NCBI RefSeq assembly: GCF_008831285.2
Contig: NC_045148.1
Coordinates: forward strand, 22,191,002 to 22,255,001
Reading direction: 5' to 3'
From: Nymphaea colorata
Taxonomy: Eukaryota > Streptophyta > Magnoliopsida > Nymphaeales > Nymphaeaceae
DNA: 64,000 nt
In this document: positions 48,401 through 63,626 of the stretch, one piece after another
Position numbering within the stretch: position 1 is the stretch's first letter
Layout of the letters: every line of letters begins with the position of its first letter
Position numbers and translations under genes: made by a program
The notes under the pieces: generated by a model
What the model saw: only the letters and a program-made list of their open reading frames with translations
The model's database searches: none
Told to the model about the DNA's origin: nothing

Positions 48401-48987
48401 GACCACTTACATCGCCTGGACATCAGTTTAGCTAACCAGTGTCCCCTCTGTCTCACCACGGTTGAGTCTTGGGTCCACCTTTTTACTACTTGCCATTTCT
48501 TTGTTAGTGTTTTTGCCTCTGCATGGCCTTCCCATGTTAGTAGCCTTCCAGAACCTCCCTCCATTTGCCTTCTTTTCCTCTTTTCTCCTTCCCCCCACCT
48601 GTCTGCTTCCTGGGGGCGAGTCCAGAGGTTGTGGCTCATTTCTTCTTGGTGGCACATTTGGGAGGAGCGCAACAATAGGGTCTTCAGGGGCACCTTCTCA
48701 TTGCCAGATGTTGTGGCTTATCTGGTGCAGGGGGATGTCCATTTTGCTATTCAGCTATGGCGCCGTCCTCTGTCTACGGCTGGGTGACTGTGCTACACCA
48801 TCCTTTTTTTTATTTTTGTTTTACTGTGCGATTGTCTTGTATATTCATCTTTTATTTATGTTTTTGCGGTTTATTCTTGTACTTAGGGAACTTGTTGTCC
48901 CCAAATTTTGCTATGAATTCCCATTTTATCGGCTCTCTCTCTATTTGCTTCAGTAGTCTATGTTTATGTTTGTTGGTATCGATCTAG
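45479..48987 (+). pseudogene. LINE ORF2 (endonuclease-reverse transcriptase), right arm
   Basis: Starts MRVVC-stop-NVRGLG with the same TAG at codon 6 (45494-45496) as the left copy. Endonuclease remnants run to about 46060 and the linker region has FELWWLRNESFVAAIPKWW. The reverse transcriptase spans about 46930-47780 with FRPISILGTPY, LKFDISKAFDSVSWEFL, a frameshift near 47300, CQGCPLLPFLFNLVAECF and QYADNFLLFG (YADN in place of YADD). The zf-RVT tail is at 48360-48500 (LANQCPLCLTTVESWVHLFTTC, here with its cysteines intact), followed by an IWEERNNRVFRG-type motif near 48665. Confidence 0.93.
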
Positions 48988-49102
48988 ATTATCTGTTTGA
49001 AGCCATCCCACTTTCAAATTAGAAGGAACTGGCTTACCTGCTATATAAGTAGCATTTTCTTTGTTTTCAAAAGAAAAAGGAGACCTATAGCAGTAGAGGA
49101 AT

Positions 49103-49360
49103 CACTACTGTAAGAACTTCTAGCAACGACTTCTACCATTGTCAATAACTCAACGAGTTCTTACCAATGATGTTATTGACAATGACCTTGGGCCTAACAA
49201 AAGACTTTTCCCCATGCTGTAAAGGGCAAGGGCAACCTTAGTTGTTCGCTAGGGCAAGAGTACTTGCCAATAAGTTTATCGGCAACTGCATTATGACTAT
49301 TCGCTACGGTAAGAGTCATTGCCAATAGCATATATTATAGTTGTGGTTTATACAGAAGTG
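49103..49360. mobile_element. 258-bp CACTA-like miniature element, right arm
   Basis: This is the mirror copy of 9179-9436. Its ends, CACTACTGTAAGAAC and (in reverse) CACTTCTGTATAAAC, are better preserved than in the left arm. It lies about 30 bp beyond the 3' end of the LINE. There is no coding capacity and no clean target duplication. Confidence 0.5.
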
Positions 49361-52300
49361 GGCTAGAGCCCAACTCTGCTCATGTCTTGTCCTGCTCGAG
49401 CTATTGTGCTTTAAAGGGTCAGTTCAAACTCCACTCAACAAACCAAGACCAAGCTTGTGCTCGACACTAAACCTTGAGCAAAGTATCCTGTGACAAGTAT
49501 AAAATGGATAGACTCAAGGCTCGTTTAAGCAAGAACAATATTTTTATAGCTAACTACATCACTTTGTGAGGCGTTGCAAGGTTAATCTAATGATCAACCT
49601 TCAGATGAACATAAGCTGAGACTTTACTGTTTGCCTCCCAGGATTTCCTGAATCCCAGCAGCGATTATCGCTAGAGAATTTTTGGCAGGTTCGAAAATGG
49701 TAACAAAATAAGCTTTGAATTTCCTTTTAATGAAATCTTCTATTTCGGAAATCAGTTTTTCAATTTAATCTAGCTTGCAGTTACGAGATGAAGGATAGGG
49801 CTTAGGACCACTATCCAACAGAAATAACAACGAAATTGAAGCAACCAATTTGACATTTTTTTGGAACAATTTGAACCGGTGCAAAAGAAATCTAGCCATA
49901 TAAAGAACTTTTGGGAAAAGAGGAGGCAGGGCTATAGAAAAATAGACCATTGTCTTTTTTGGCCCCTCAAAATAATGCATCAACCTGTTGTGCATCATCA
50001 CAAGCCCAACACTTCTCGTCTGCCACCACTACTTTCCTCCCCTTGCAATATCTGCAAGTTTCAGATGACGCATAAGAGAAAATCAGGGCTGCCACGGAAT
50101 CAAAAGGGCATAACCAAGGAGGCTGGGAATGGATGGAACAGAGTATCGTGCTCTTCTTCCTTTCACATATTTATACTCTTTATGTAGATAATCAATTTTT
50201 TTACAGGCGTAAAAGAATATTTTCTGTTACAACAATATCATGCCTTCAACCTTCTATAGAATTTCTCATGCATGGCAAGGAATACCATGATTCAATTTTA
50301 CAGCTTTACAGTAGGTGTAAAATGGTGCCGAGAAATATGGGAGATGAAGATGTCAGATGACGTCGCACAGCCATTTGTGAGGCATTATTTCCACCGTCAG
50401 ATGGCAGCATACATCATCACATAAGATGCTACATCCACGTCATCTTCACATGAACTTGTGAAATCCTTCTTCATTATTATTGCTTGGTCACACTTCACGT
50501 TCATTCTTCTCCTACTTTGTCTGCTTTTGTTGTTCCTTTTTTTTTTATTCTTTCTTTTCATTAAATCTTGTTATTCATGGTATTGTTATTATTATTATTG
50601 TTGTTATCTTTATTGTTTTTATTGTTATTTAATTAAGCTAACCCGGTATGTTTATCCTTTGAGACTTTCTCAGCAACGACCCTTGTAGTTTGATAATATT
50701 TTACAAAACCGACTTAACTTTGCGTTTAATTTTAACTTCTTAAGCCTTATGAAAGTTTCACCCTTCAGTTTAAAGCCATCCACTTAAACTAAGTTGCCAA
50801 TTTTAGCGGCAAAATAAAATACCTATAGCACCCATTTGAATATCTTATGCACATTCTCTCTCTATCGTCCGATCACCTTTTTCTTAAAGTTACTATTTTA
50901 ATATTAATACTTAAAAATGTTCAGGAAATTATAGTACATCAGATTAAGCCACAATTATCTACACTTATATAGTATTAAATGTCATAATAACTGGCGTAAC
51001 AACAAAAGTACGCTTCACCACCAAAATTCAGTCTATAGTAAGCAGTTGCACATTTAATATATATCTGATCAAGGTTTAACAGATCTGCAAAAGATAGGTT
51101 CACATTTTCATTTATTTGAACACCACATTTAAAATAGGTAGAGTTGCACACGAATTCCAGGACTCCCATCCATTGCTGGACCATCGAAGTGTTTAAGAGT
51201 ACTGTCATATGTGGGCGCGCACACAAATATACTATTGACGGGTCTTAGTGGTTTACATTTTGGTTTTAATTGAAAAATATTCTTTACCCTTTGGAATTTC
51301 AGGATCATAAAGCTGATGTACTTCGGGTGAAAAGGAGATTAACATTCCACCACGAGAAGATATCTTAAAGGCCCCTCCATTCCCACGGCCTTTTTGTGGT
51401 CGTAGATTGCATGTGGACCTGAGCAGGATATGCTATACCCTCGAGAATATGTTTCAATATATATAGAGAGTTAACTATAATTTGCATAGGCAAATAAAAA
51501 CTTTACTGTTTGAAGTTTCACTTGTTAAGAGGTGACATTTAATCACATGTCAAACCTTACAGAAAAATGACGCTCGTTTCTTGAATTATGCCCAAGAAAA
51601 ATTGGATCCTAAACAGAAACTGCCTATGATGTCAACATCCTTTTTTATAAATAAGCCATTGTTTTTTCTGTCTCTAAAATTACAGAAAACATGTCTGAAT
51701 TTTTTTACCAAGTAGTGAGCAAGACTGGAAAAAGTTGTCAAAATTTGAATGTCTTAGATCAAGTCTTGCCTTCAATTTCAAAAAACAAGAAAAGCGATTT
51801 ACGTTCCCGTTTCGAAGTAAAATGAAGTCTTCCTCCAATTAATTAAAAGGCACCATAAATTCGTTCCCATTTTGATATTTTTTTTCTAGGTTTAAGTCTT
51901 CAAAAGATTTACGAAGCATCTTAATTCATTGTCATTGCCATGGCTTATGCTTCCATCAAAGTTCAAATCTGAGGTTTTGGCCATATATTAATAATCTCAA
52001 ATCCTCATTTTTCTGTGGGTGAGAAATATACTGTTTGTTTATGGGTCCCATTAAGGAAAAAAAAAAGAATTTCAGATCAACCTTAGATATAAGATCCGAA
52101 ACTACCAAACACACCAGGAAGAGGAGATGACTAATTGGCTTGACAATAGTTCAAGCTAGCTCTAGATTAACTATTATCTATGCAACAACTTGACAAGTCT
52201 AACGAGCTTAATGTCCCCAAAAAGGCATTTGTTATAGAGAAGACCCAAAAAAGGGTCGAATGAATATCCTTGATCATGGATATCTCTATCGGCAGTCATG

Positions 52301-52693
52301 TTTTTATACGTTAACCATTCATGCACAGTTCATGGGTTCAAAGAAAATAACAAGGACCCTCTTCTTAAAAGTCAAAGCAGGTAAATGCTTTTAATAACAA
52401 AAATGGATCCATCTCTTCCATGTCTCTATCAGAAAGTACAGTCAGTTTCCAGGTTATTAAATTTAAATTACAACCATCCAAATATAACAGTTGGTGCCAG
52501 GTTGCTGGTTCCAGTTGCAAGTTTCCTTGCACAACAAGTCTGTTTTAAAGAAGACTTTTAAAGGGCAAAAAAGGAATTATAAAAATACTAAAAGATTATA
52601 ATGTACAGACCATTATAAAAAAATTCTAAAATATTAAAAGACTAATTTTTGTTGCTTGCACAAACGTGTGCACGCAGTTGAATCTCCCTCGTG
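49361..52693. other. AT-rich intergenic DNA, right arm
   Basis: Mirror of 4904-9178 without the 0.98-kb segment, whose joint is at about 50317. It holds the 83-codon frame 50975-51226 (minus) and a TATT/TTG-rich tract at 50580-50630. No gene recognised. Confidence 0.55.
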
Positions 52694-53345
52694 TTGAGAC
52701 ATGCTTAACTAATCCAACACCGGATGAGATAAGCGGACGAAATAAAGGGGAAAAGAAAAGAGAGAGAGAGAAGAGGCAAGTGGGCATGAATCCGACGTTC
52801 ATGAAAGATCAGAGTTGAATGAAAATACACTGTTGAAAATCTTTTCTTAAGAAAAATAAGTGTCACGTTGAGAACTGTAAACATATAACAGAAAATGGAA
52901 CTTGATACCAAAATACATGAAAAATTGGTATGAGAGAGAGGATGTAGGTCAAATAACCGAACCTCTATAATTTGTATCGCCCACCTATCTTTCCTTTTCT
53001 CTCTTGCTCTATTATGGTATCAGTGCTTATTTTAAAAAAGGCAAAGCTCATCCTGGTATTGCCTCACCAAATCCTTAGGAAATTTTCCTTCTGCACGAGC
53101 CATTCCATTACTCGTGTCTTTAATTTTTTTGCTGCTGCTTGGTATTGGCGTGTGATCTCATGGCTGCCTCCTCAAGTTCTTCTTCTACCGGTTCTGGTGG
53201 TTCTCGCCCATCGGCGCACACTGAATCAATGCTTCCCTTCGCACTGGCTCCTACGAGCCTGCAACATTTTCTTGGAGTATAGCTCAGGCGTGTTAGCAGA
53301 TGACATATATGCAGAAGGAAAGAAACGGGCGGCAAGTGTGATATA
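52694..53345 (+). mobile_element. Ty1/copia LTR, primer site and possible gag start, right arm
   Basis: This is the mirror copy of 4396-4903 plus flank, without the plastid insert. The possible LTR runs 52694-53013, the primer-site-like TGGTATCAGTGC is at about 53016-53027, and a start codon at 53160 opens a short serine-rich peptide that stops after about 40 codons. The remaining copia domains are absent. Confidence 0.45.
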
Positions 53346-55873
<2,528 letters not shown>

Positions 55874-56670
55874 ATGAATATTGAATTGTAATGAGAAAAA
55901 AAAAATGAACGAGTAAAAACTAAATGAGTTAGACAAGTTAAATGAAACATGACATGTTTAACATAAACAAGTTAAGTGAGTTGAGTTTGAGCCCAATGTT
56001 GTATCATCGAGTCGAGCTCGAGCTTGCTTCGGAGCTCGAGTCGAGTTCGAGCTCAAGTTTTTTGAGTGAAGTCGAGCTTGGGATGACCCAACTAGAGCTT
56101 GACTTGACTCATGCATGTGCAGCCCTGGGGCCACTACATATTACAAATAACGAAACCCTATTCTTAGGTTTTGAGATGAAACCAAGCCCTGCTCTACCAA
56201 AGCCAAATTGAGCTTTAAACCAACAAAAAAGGAGAAGACTGGAAAATCAATGGAATTTGGGAAATAGTTGCCTAATACACTGCGTCCAACTCGTTAATCA
56301 TATGTGCGTTGATATCAACTAATTTGAAAGTGATTTTTTTTTTGTATTGTAGACAAAGTTTATCAATATCAGAATATGCCTAAGGACAGATTGCGAGCCA
56401 AACAGAAAAATATACACCATGCTCGAAAGACCAGAAAACCGGCTGTTCTATATATATATATTCGTTTCAACATGCGTGATGGTCGATCGAGCAGAAAATT
56501 TCAACAACGTGTTACGATCTTCCCCAATTTTTTGAAAAATTATGATAACAAATATCAAGAAAAATAACCTAGCAAATAGTAGAACTCAAATGTTCTTGCT
56601 GTTTTTCATTTAACTCATTAATATTTCATTTGTGTTTTTCTAAACAAAATCAATGATCTCTCTCTCTCTT

Positions 56671-57182
56671 TCTCTCTTCCCCCACGACCCCCCTAAAAAA
56701 AAAATACGAGCATCGTGCTCTTCTTCCTTTCACATATTTTATACTCTTTATGTAGATAATCAATTTTTTTACAGGTGTAAAAGAATATTTTCTGTTACAT
56801 GAAAATCATGTCTTCAACATTCTTTAGAATTTCTCATGCATGGCAAGGAATACCATGATTCAATTTTACAGCTTTACAGTAGGTGTAAAAAAACAAAGTT
56901 AATATAACACAACTTTAAGAATTCGTTTTCATTTTCGATAACAGATCCCAAGAGGTAGAAGGCCCTACTATTCTTTCATTTGCTAAGTCATACTTTCTCC
57001 ACTAAATCTTTTGAGAAGACAACGATGATGTTGATGATGTTGGAGTGGGCAACAACAAGCTCATGAGGAGGCCTGCGACACACTTTACCCCTGCTTCATA
57101 TGCTCACCATCCATGTTTCTGTAACTGAGAAGCGCTCTCTCTCTCTCATCTCTATCTCTCTCTTCCCCCACGACCCCCCTAA
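56671..57182. repeat. 0.45-kb copied segment between 26-bp direct repeats
   Basis: 56707-57145 matches the unit at about 7985-8412 in reverse orientation, although the surrounding DNA is block A. It is bracketed by two copies of a 26-base CT/C-rich word ending CCCACGACCCCCCTAA (56671-56696 and 57157-57182). A1 has only one, diverged version of the bracket. This suggests an insertion or copy event with duplication of the receiving site. Confidence 0.8.
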
Positions 57183-58064
57183 TAAAAAAAAAATTCAATA
57201 TTAGCTGTTCGTTAATTGGTGCATTGTTTGGGATGTCCACTGTACATGAGGATCCACCTTACCAGTAAATGTTGTCGTTGTCCCAAAGATATGCACAATG
57301 AGCTGGAATCAACAGATTAATTTGCACCATTTTGGGGATTTTGTTCAGCCTTGTTAGCGACCGACACCCACCGCTTTTACTAACAACTTTTCAAAATATT
57401 TTATAAAAAAACTTAACAACCTCAATATTAATTAGTTTTGAATAATTTACTGTGGAAGTTTAATATCCACCTAGGTGTTAATTTCCAATCCCGCTACAAA
57501 TTAAATAAACTAAACATGCCAAATTGTTTTGTTCAGACAAGGAAGAGATGCTTCTATATTTATTTGGGAAAAAATAAAAAGAATTAAGGGATGTACCGTT
57601 GTAGATGCATATTAATTATTAGTATATAGCTTATATTCTTCCATTAAGCACCAAATTAGTTATATATCTTCAGGAATTTCTAGACTTAAATATAGCTCTT
57701 TTATTATTATGGCACCATATTAGAGTAAAACTAGGTAAGTGATTTACAGGTTCTTACGTAACAGATTATGTGCTTTTCACAAGGATAAACAATAGGATAT
57801 ATAGCAAAATATTAACAAAAAAATTTACAAGTATTTGTCTCAATAGAAACAAACTCAGCAATATTTGCAATTATTTGCTGCATTAAGAATAAAATTCACA
57901 TGAAATGGAGGCACTTTGGGCGTCACTCTCGTTCACTGAAAAACGTGGGGAAACAACCTGTTCCCGAAATGATAAAGGTAGGAGGCCAGCAAGCTGTTGC
58001 TGCAACCAGATCCACATGGGGGCACTAATTGGGACTTGTTATATATGCACTGTTTTAATATATT

Positions 58065-58250
58065 TTCAGATAGTATTTAATTAACTTTTTTATATGTTGC
58101 ATTTTGAGAAAAATATGACTTTTAATTTATAATGCTGTTCGAAATTTCACAATTCATTCAACCAAATCGGCGATAAATCGTCTGTATCTGAACTGGTTGC
58201 AAATCACAATTGTAGAATCATTTTTTTTTATGGAACATAATACCCCGCAT
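58065..58250. other. About 190 bases unique to block A copy A3
   Basis: A1 and A2 join the flanking words directly (near 26765 and 32757). The extra bases are AT-rich, with no inverted ends or target duplication that I can see. Confidence 0.65.
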
Positions 58251-58762
58251 AATGTCTAGGAAGGAGAACTTAAATTAATTCATGTATTATTGCACCGCAA
58301 ACTACTCCATACATCAGATTCTGGTAGATCATTGACCGATTTTGGCATAACAAGGCCATCTCAGGAATGCGCCAGCCACATTGTCAGCCCTTTTATTTGC
58401 AATCACCTGAAAAGGGAAGATGGGGATGAGAACTTGGGAAAGTTTCCCAAATAATGCATACTATTGACTTATTCCAGCTTATGTTAAGTAATTTGAAAGC
58501 CTTGTCTCACTACTACATGAAGCTGAGAGATTTAATATAAGGTTTCAAGAACAAATATGCACACAAAGACATTTAATAGTGAAAAGTACAACATCCATGA
58601 ATATGAGAGAGAGTTTTATCCGCCGCTTTGCGTATGTAACGAGTGTAGGCTGGATGTGGACCATACTACAAACATGCACATTTTCTTTCACACCCAAACA
58701 TTGCATATGCATATGCATGAGATAACAAATGGGTATGAAATAACAAATAAGTAGGAGATTAT

Positions 58763-59062
58763 GTTTATGAGAAAACAAAACATTTATGAGATATGAGTTA
58801 GTGGACGACCGATGGATATATGAGGTAACACTAAACATAAGTATGAGTTGATCTTTATGAGATAATAAAACACATGTAAGATAATGAGATGATAGATGGA
58901 TGTATCAGATAAGACTAAACATAAATATGAGATATTGCTTTTGTGAAAATAAATTATTTATAAGATAATGAGATAATAGACGGATGTTTGAGATAATGTT
59001 AAACTTAAGTATGAGATAATGTTTATGAGATAAAAAAAAAATTTATGGGATAATGAGATAAC
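58763..59062. repeat. Minisatellite with 83-90 bp monomers, about 3.5 copies
   Basis: Monomers start near 58763, 58853, 58938 and 59021 (the last partial). Each has the plan TTTATGAGATAA, AATGAGATAA, GATGGATGTAT, ACTAAACATAAGTATGAG. The inner A copies have only about one and a half. Confidence 0.85.
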
Positions 59063-59749
59063 GTTATGAGGAGGACAAAAAGACAAAAAAGCTTTTTTTT
59101 ACTACTTAAAGGGGTATCTTAACCATAATGATATATATATACACTGATAAATTTTATCTTTACCGAATCCTAAAATTTTCTTTTTGTGGTCTTCCTTTTT
59201 CTCCCTACAAAGAGTTTCTTTTTTTTTAATAATCATGGGCATGTTTTGTCATTATTAAAAATGGCTTAAAAATTTCATACACTGGTAACCAGTTTCGCAT
59301 AAATGTTAGTATGCATGCATGCAATAGTTATCATGTATATGAAATTATTGCAAATATGTTTTAGTTCCGCTTATTAATTAATTGTTGGTATTATGTATTC
59401 TGGTATTATGTTTGTCCAAATTTAGTTGGTCATTTAGAAAATCTAGTAGGGTCATAGGAGGGAGAAGCTCTCCTAGTGTTTTTATTAGAGCTCCTTTCAT
59501 AGGGTCTTTCGTTTCTCTCTTTCCCCTGTCTATGCTTCTAGGAGACAATGCAACAATTGTGAGGAAGTAAGGCCCCCACCCTGGATGCTGATCCCAGAGA
59601 TGCCAGTGGGGACCATGAGGTGGTCCTTGATCCAGGGAACCGACAAGGAGGAGTCCAATGCATCCAAGCAGGAGGCTTCGGAACAAATGGGTGTAGCCAG
59701 GGTGCTGGGTGGGGAGTGAATGGAAGTCAATCCCTTCACAAAGGTTGAA
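59063..59749. other. Unique flank beyond block A
   Basis: AT-rich DNA. A 130-codon minus frame (59378-59770) is rich in leucine, proline and histidine and has no recognised domain. Its plus-strand reverse (59590-59760) reads as a plausible acidic linker of a LINE ORF1, so the frame is probably an antisense shadow. Confidence 0.4.
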
Positions 59750-62270
59750 CTGCAGATAGGATATGCTCAAATTTGTGTGGAGATACTACTTTCCTTAACG
59801 TTCCGTCGAATGGTGGAGTTGAAGTGTGGCAATTATGATGATGTCGGATCACAAAGAGTTGAATGAAAAGCACAAACAAAATTTTGCTCACGATGCAAGA
59901 CAATGTCTCACTTAATGCAGGACTATAATGTAAAACTCCTAATGCTTCCAACAACATGGAGTTTCAGCTCAATGCATTGTGCAATAGCATTTACAAGATC
60001 ATTTCAAAAGTCATGGCAGCTAGAATGGAAAAGATCCTCATTAGAACTGTTAATCATTATCAAGGAGCATTTCTGCCTAATAAACATATTCATGAATAGG
60101 TTTGGATGCAACTAGATGGTTAATCTCTTAGCTAACCATAACTGCCAATCAATGCTTCTGAACCATGATATGTCAAAGGTGTATGACAAAGTTAAATGAA
60201 ACTTCATTAGGAAAGCCCTACACCACCTTGGTTTTTGTGATAATTGGGTTTCTAAGGTAATGACATGTGAAGAAACAAATTCATATGTTCTCATTATTAA
60301 CGGAAGAAATGAAGTTTTTTTTTTAAAATTTTTTTTATTTCTTATTTTTTTTTATAGTCAGAGGGGGCTTTATCAGGGAGATCCCCTCTCCTTCTATCTT
60401 TTTCACAGTTGTGGTTCAATTTTTTTTTCTTTTGCGTAGGCTCGAATGGTCGGCTCTCAATATGAAAATCAAATTTTCTAAATTCAGAGGGTTTTAGGCA
60501 AATATTCTAGGTATCTTTTATGTAGGTGCAATGATTTTTTGTAGGGCGATAAAATAGAGTGGGAGAAGTTTGAAATATCCTTAGAGAATTGGAAAGTGAA
60601 GCTGGAATGCTCGTGAATAACCAGAAATCTACATTCATCCTGTTTTATGTTAATGAACGTAGAATTTAGTTTACTTCCAAAAGCCTTAGTTGAGAGTTGA
60701 CTCTCTCCAAAACTTACCATGGCGTCTCTCTATTTTTGAAGAAAATGAACCCTAAAAGCTTGTGTCTGCCTTGTTGGGAAAGTGGAGAAAAGTAGGATGA
60801 AAAAAAAAATCCTTTGATACTCTGATATACAATATTTAATTGTTATGCTTTGAATCAAATCATCAGCTACTAGATGATAGCTTTCTGACTGGCCAGGTCT
60901 ATTATGGTAATGGTTGAAAGATTGTGCTGTCATTTTCTATAGGCTGACATTGAGAACAAAAAAAAGCCCCTGATCAGCCATGATCTGTTTGCTCTTCTAG
61001 GCAAGAACAACAAGCTTGTTGTGGGCATTGATTGTGGGAAACAAATATTTAAAGACTGATAGTATGTTGACGTGTCATGTAAAGTCCCAGTGTTCCTGAT
61101 TATGCAAAAGCATCTTGTGGGGTTGGAATGACATTAATCATCTGATTCAATGGATGGTGGATAATAGCAAGACCACCCATTTATCGTCAAAGAGTTGGGA
61201 TTGGGCATAGTAGAATACCTTATTTATAATAAAAACTTTCTCTTTTACAACTTGATCCTAGAGGCCTCCCTTTATGAGATGAACAATATTCACAAACAAG
61301 AGACTAGTCAAAATTGAACTCACATTGGATTTCATATGCCATTCAGCATACTAGTTTCCTTTATGACAAGGACATCTTGATCATGGGAGACAAAGTAGCA
61401 ACGGTTCACCACCCAGGCACCTATGAAGTGAATTGTCTTCACAAGGTATTAGACAAAAGTAAACTTATAATGTGAAAGAATGTTGCCATTTCTAGAGCTA
61501 AATGGTGCACCTTTTTTGGCTATGGAGGTATATATAATGACTTACGATAGAACACAAAGAGTTGGCTATGCCTTAGCCAACCAATGTGTGTTCTATGATA
61601 GACAAATTGAAACAGAAGATCATGTCTTTATCCACCATTGATGTGCAAAGAAATGGTGAAGGTACTTGGGCATAAGTTTGATGTAAACATCCCAAAATGA
61701 AGAAGTGTCCAAGAGGCAACCCATTGATGGTGGAAGAGATCTCTATAGTAAAATGGTCTTAGCTTGTCTAGCGTCTTAGTCTACCCATGACCTTTGGGGA
61801 TATTTGAGAACATAAGAAACATCATCTTTTGTGACACTGATGCTAACATCAATTGGGAGATCACTGCCAAATTATGGGTGCACATCATGAATGTCATTGG
61901 CAGATCCTCATGGTTTGAGCATACGGAGGAGGTGTGTTGTTGGATGACTTTATCCATAAGCCCATACCCTTGGCCATATTAGAGGTATTGGCATTTATTA
62001 TGCAATCAGCAATTCTTGTCCTCATGCGACCATGAAAAGTCATGGGAAAATGGGATATGGTTTGTCCTTGTTGAATGCACATAGCATGAGATTTTCCTTT
62101 CTTCGAAGCAACACCTCCTTAGACACGTTGCATTTGGATGCCGTAAGGAACATAATCTAATGGAAAATCCCTTGGGTACCAAACCTAGGTAAGTAGGGAG
62201 CCCTTTTGCTGTTTGAGATAACCAATTTTGTCTCTTTTATGTGTGTCCCTTTATATTACTATCTCTTTAT
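59750..62270 (+). mobile_element. Second, decayed LINE with internal deletion
   Basis: At about 59875-59935 a zinc-knuckle remnant KFCSRCKTMSHLMQDY fits the end of a plant LINE ORF1. Only about 60 bases later the reverse transcriptase begins (YKIISKVMAARMEKILIRTV near 59993, QGAFLPNKHIHE, then MSKVYDKVKWNFIRKALHHL near 60170 and FRGGFIRGDPLSFYLF near 60365 in shifting frames). The endonuclease is therefore missing. The zf-RVT tail is at 61560-61650 (ALANQCVFYDRQIETEDHVF), followed by a W..F.N.RNIIF-type segment at 61795. A T-rich insertion interrupts it at 60313-60358. It is a different family from the LINE in the arms. Confidence 0.82.
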
Positions 62271-63626
62271 TTTTTTATCAATGAAAGGGTTACATTGGAA
62301 TTGGCCCTTAAGTGAAGAAGTTGGAAAGTGTTTCTAACAATTGGCATGCTCAAAAATAGAAGATAGACTCAGTTGCAAAACAATAAAATGACTTAGATAA
62401 TGAGCACTGATCCCTACTCAACCTGATTAACCTAGGACAAAAGGATAACCTTGACCAATTGAGTTAGAAGTCATGCCACCTTGACCAATTGAGTAGCTCG
62501 GACCATATCATGGCTAGGCCAAATAATCCATTCATTGTTGGCTATACACATACTACCAAATACATATAAAAACTTCACATACAAATGCATGCTTGGGAAC
62601 TTTCTTTAACAGTTAACAAAAGTCAAGAAGGCATCAAAAAATATTTCCTCATGAACTCAATTTTAGATGGAAAAGTCTATTACAAACCCACATTTGAAAT
62701 TTCAATAAATAGACAAAACGGAATAGATTTTCAAACCTAAGAACCTTGGTTTGAACATAAATATTTTTGTTTCCAATTTTGTATAAAATGGGGCCGGAAC
62801 CCCTTATGTAATTATTTTAAGAAAATTGAGGCTACTTAAAAAGTTTTAAAAAGCTACAACTGTTATTTAAAAAGTTCAACAAATTAGTGGGGTCTTTCAT
62901 GGTTGCAGCCCTATTTAAAACATTTGTAAAAAGTATGGAGGGGTTCTAAATTATTTCATAAAGGTGTAACACCCCTTATTGGCACAATTTTCCTAATTTT
63001 CCCTCATCTTTTCCCTCCTTTTAATTTTTCTAAGGGTTAAATGGTGAACTAAGAAAGTGGGGCCATGCTCTGACCATCTATTGTTTGCGAATCCTACTAT
63101 GACTCTAACCACTAGCGAGGTCACCAACAGCACTCTGCTGGTCAAACCCATGGCTTTTTCTCACTCGATTTGTCCTCATTCTAAGGCTTTCATCATTCAC
63201 AAGTTGAACCTTAGCCAAACAAAGACTCTCTCCCTCTTAAGTAAGGCAAAGCAGGGGAGGCTACACAACTGCAAACACCCTGCTTGATTCTCTTTTTCTT
63301 TTCCTTTAATATCTATTATAGGTTTAAAGAGCCTTGCTATGAAGTCACAATATAGGAGGTAAATGAGAGAGACGTAACCAAATATTAACTTACAAGGTTT
63401 CAGCCTAAGTATGGCTTAAGTCTACAATATATCCTCACTAACTATTCTTCAACTTGTGATAAAAGAGTGAGTCGTACAACTCTTATTTTGTGTGAGTTGA
63501 AGTTTACAAAATGTACAGTAAGCCCATTTAGGTTTTGACAATTTTTTTTTCTTTCCTTATAAGATATGTGATCCAAAATTTTACTTTTAGATTTGATATG
63601 ATTTATACTTTTAAAAGGCTTTCCTT
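62271..63626. other. AT-rich DNA, no recognisable gene
   Basis: A 76-codon frame at 63057-63287 (plus) has no domain I know. No LTR ends, RNA gene or tandem repeat seen. Confidence 0.5.

Larger units (their letters stand above)
41943..49072 (+). mobile_element. L1-type LINE, right arm (about 7.1 kb, dead)
   Basis: Order on the plus strand: one truncated and one full 5' monomer (41943-43960), ORF1 (43999-45311), ORF2 (45479-48987) and a short A-rich 3' end near 49072. It is about 1.2 kb shorter than the left copy because it has one 5' monomer fewer. No target-site duplication found. Confidence 0.9.
55874..59062 (-). repeat. Block 'A' copy A3, outside the right arm
   Basis: This is the reverse complement of the unit's end. 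55880-56690 matches 28555 down to about 27660, 57183-58050 matches about 27600 down to 26800, and 58325-59062 matches about 25910 down to 25310. Differences from A1 are a 0.45-kb inserted piece (56707-57145), about 190 extra bases at 58065-58250, absence of the part equivalent to about 25910-26690, and a longer minisatellite at its end. It joins the right arm at 55873/55874, missing the equivalent of about 28556-28915. Confidence 0.85.

Noticed and set aside
52694-53345. Full-length copia element in the arms
   Set aside because: Only a possible LTR, a primer-site-like word and a very short gag start are visible; no second LTR or pol domains follow within several kilobases on that strand.
58763-59062. 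CRISPR-like array
   Set aside because: The repeats are long, degenerate and without unique spacers, in a plant nuclear context. It is an ordinary minisatellite.
59378-59770. 130-codon minus-strand frame as a gene
   Set aside because: No domain, no start context, and the opposite strand reads better as a decayed LINE ORF1.
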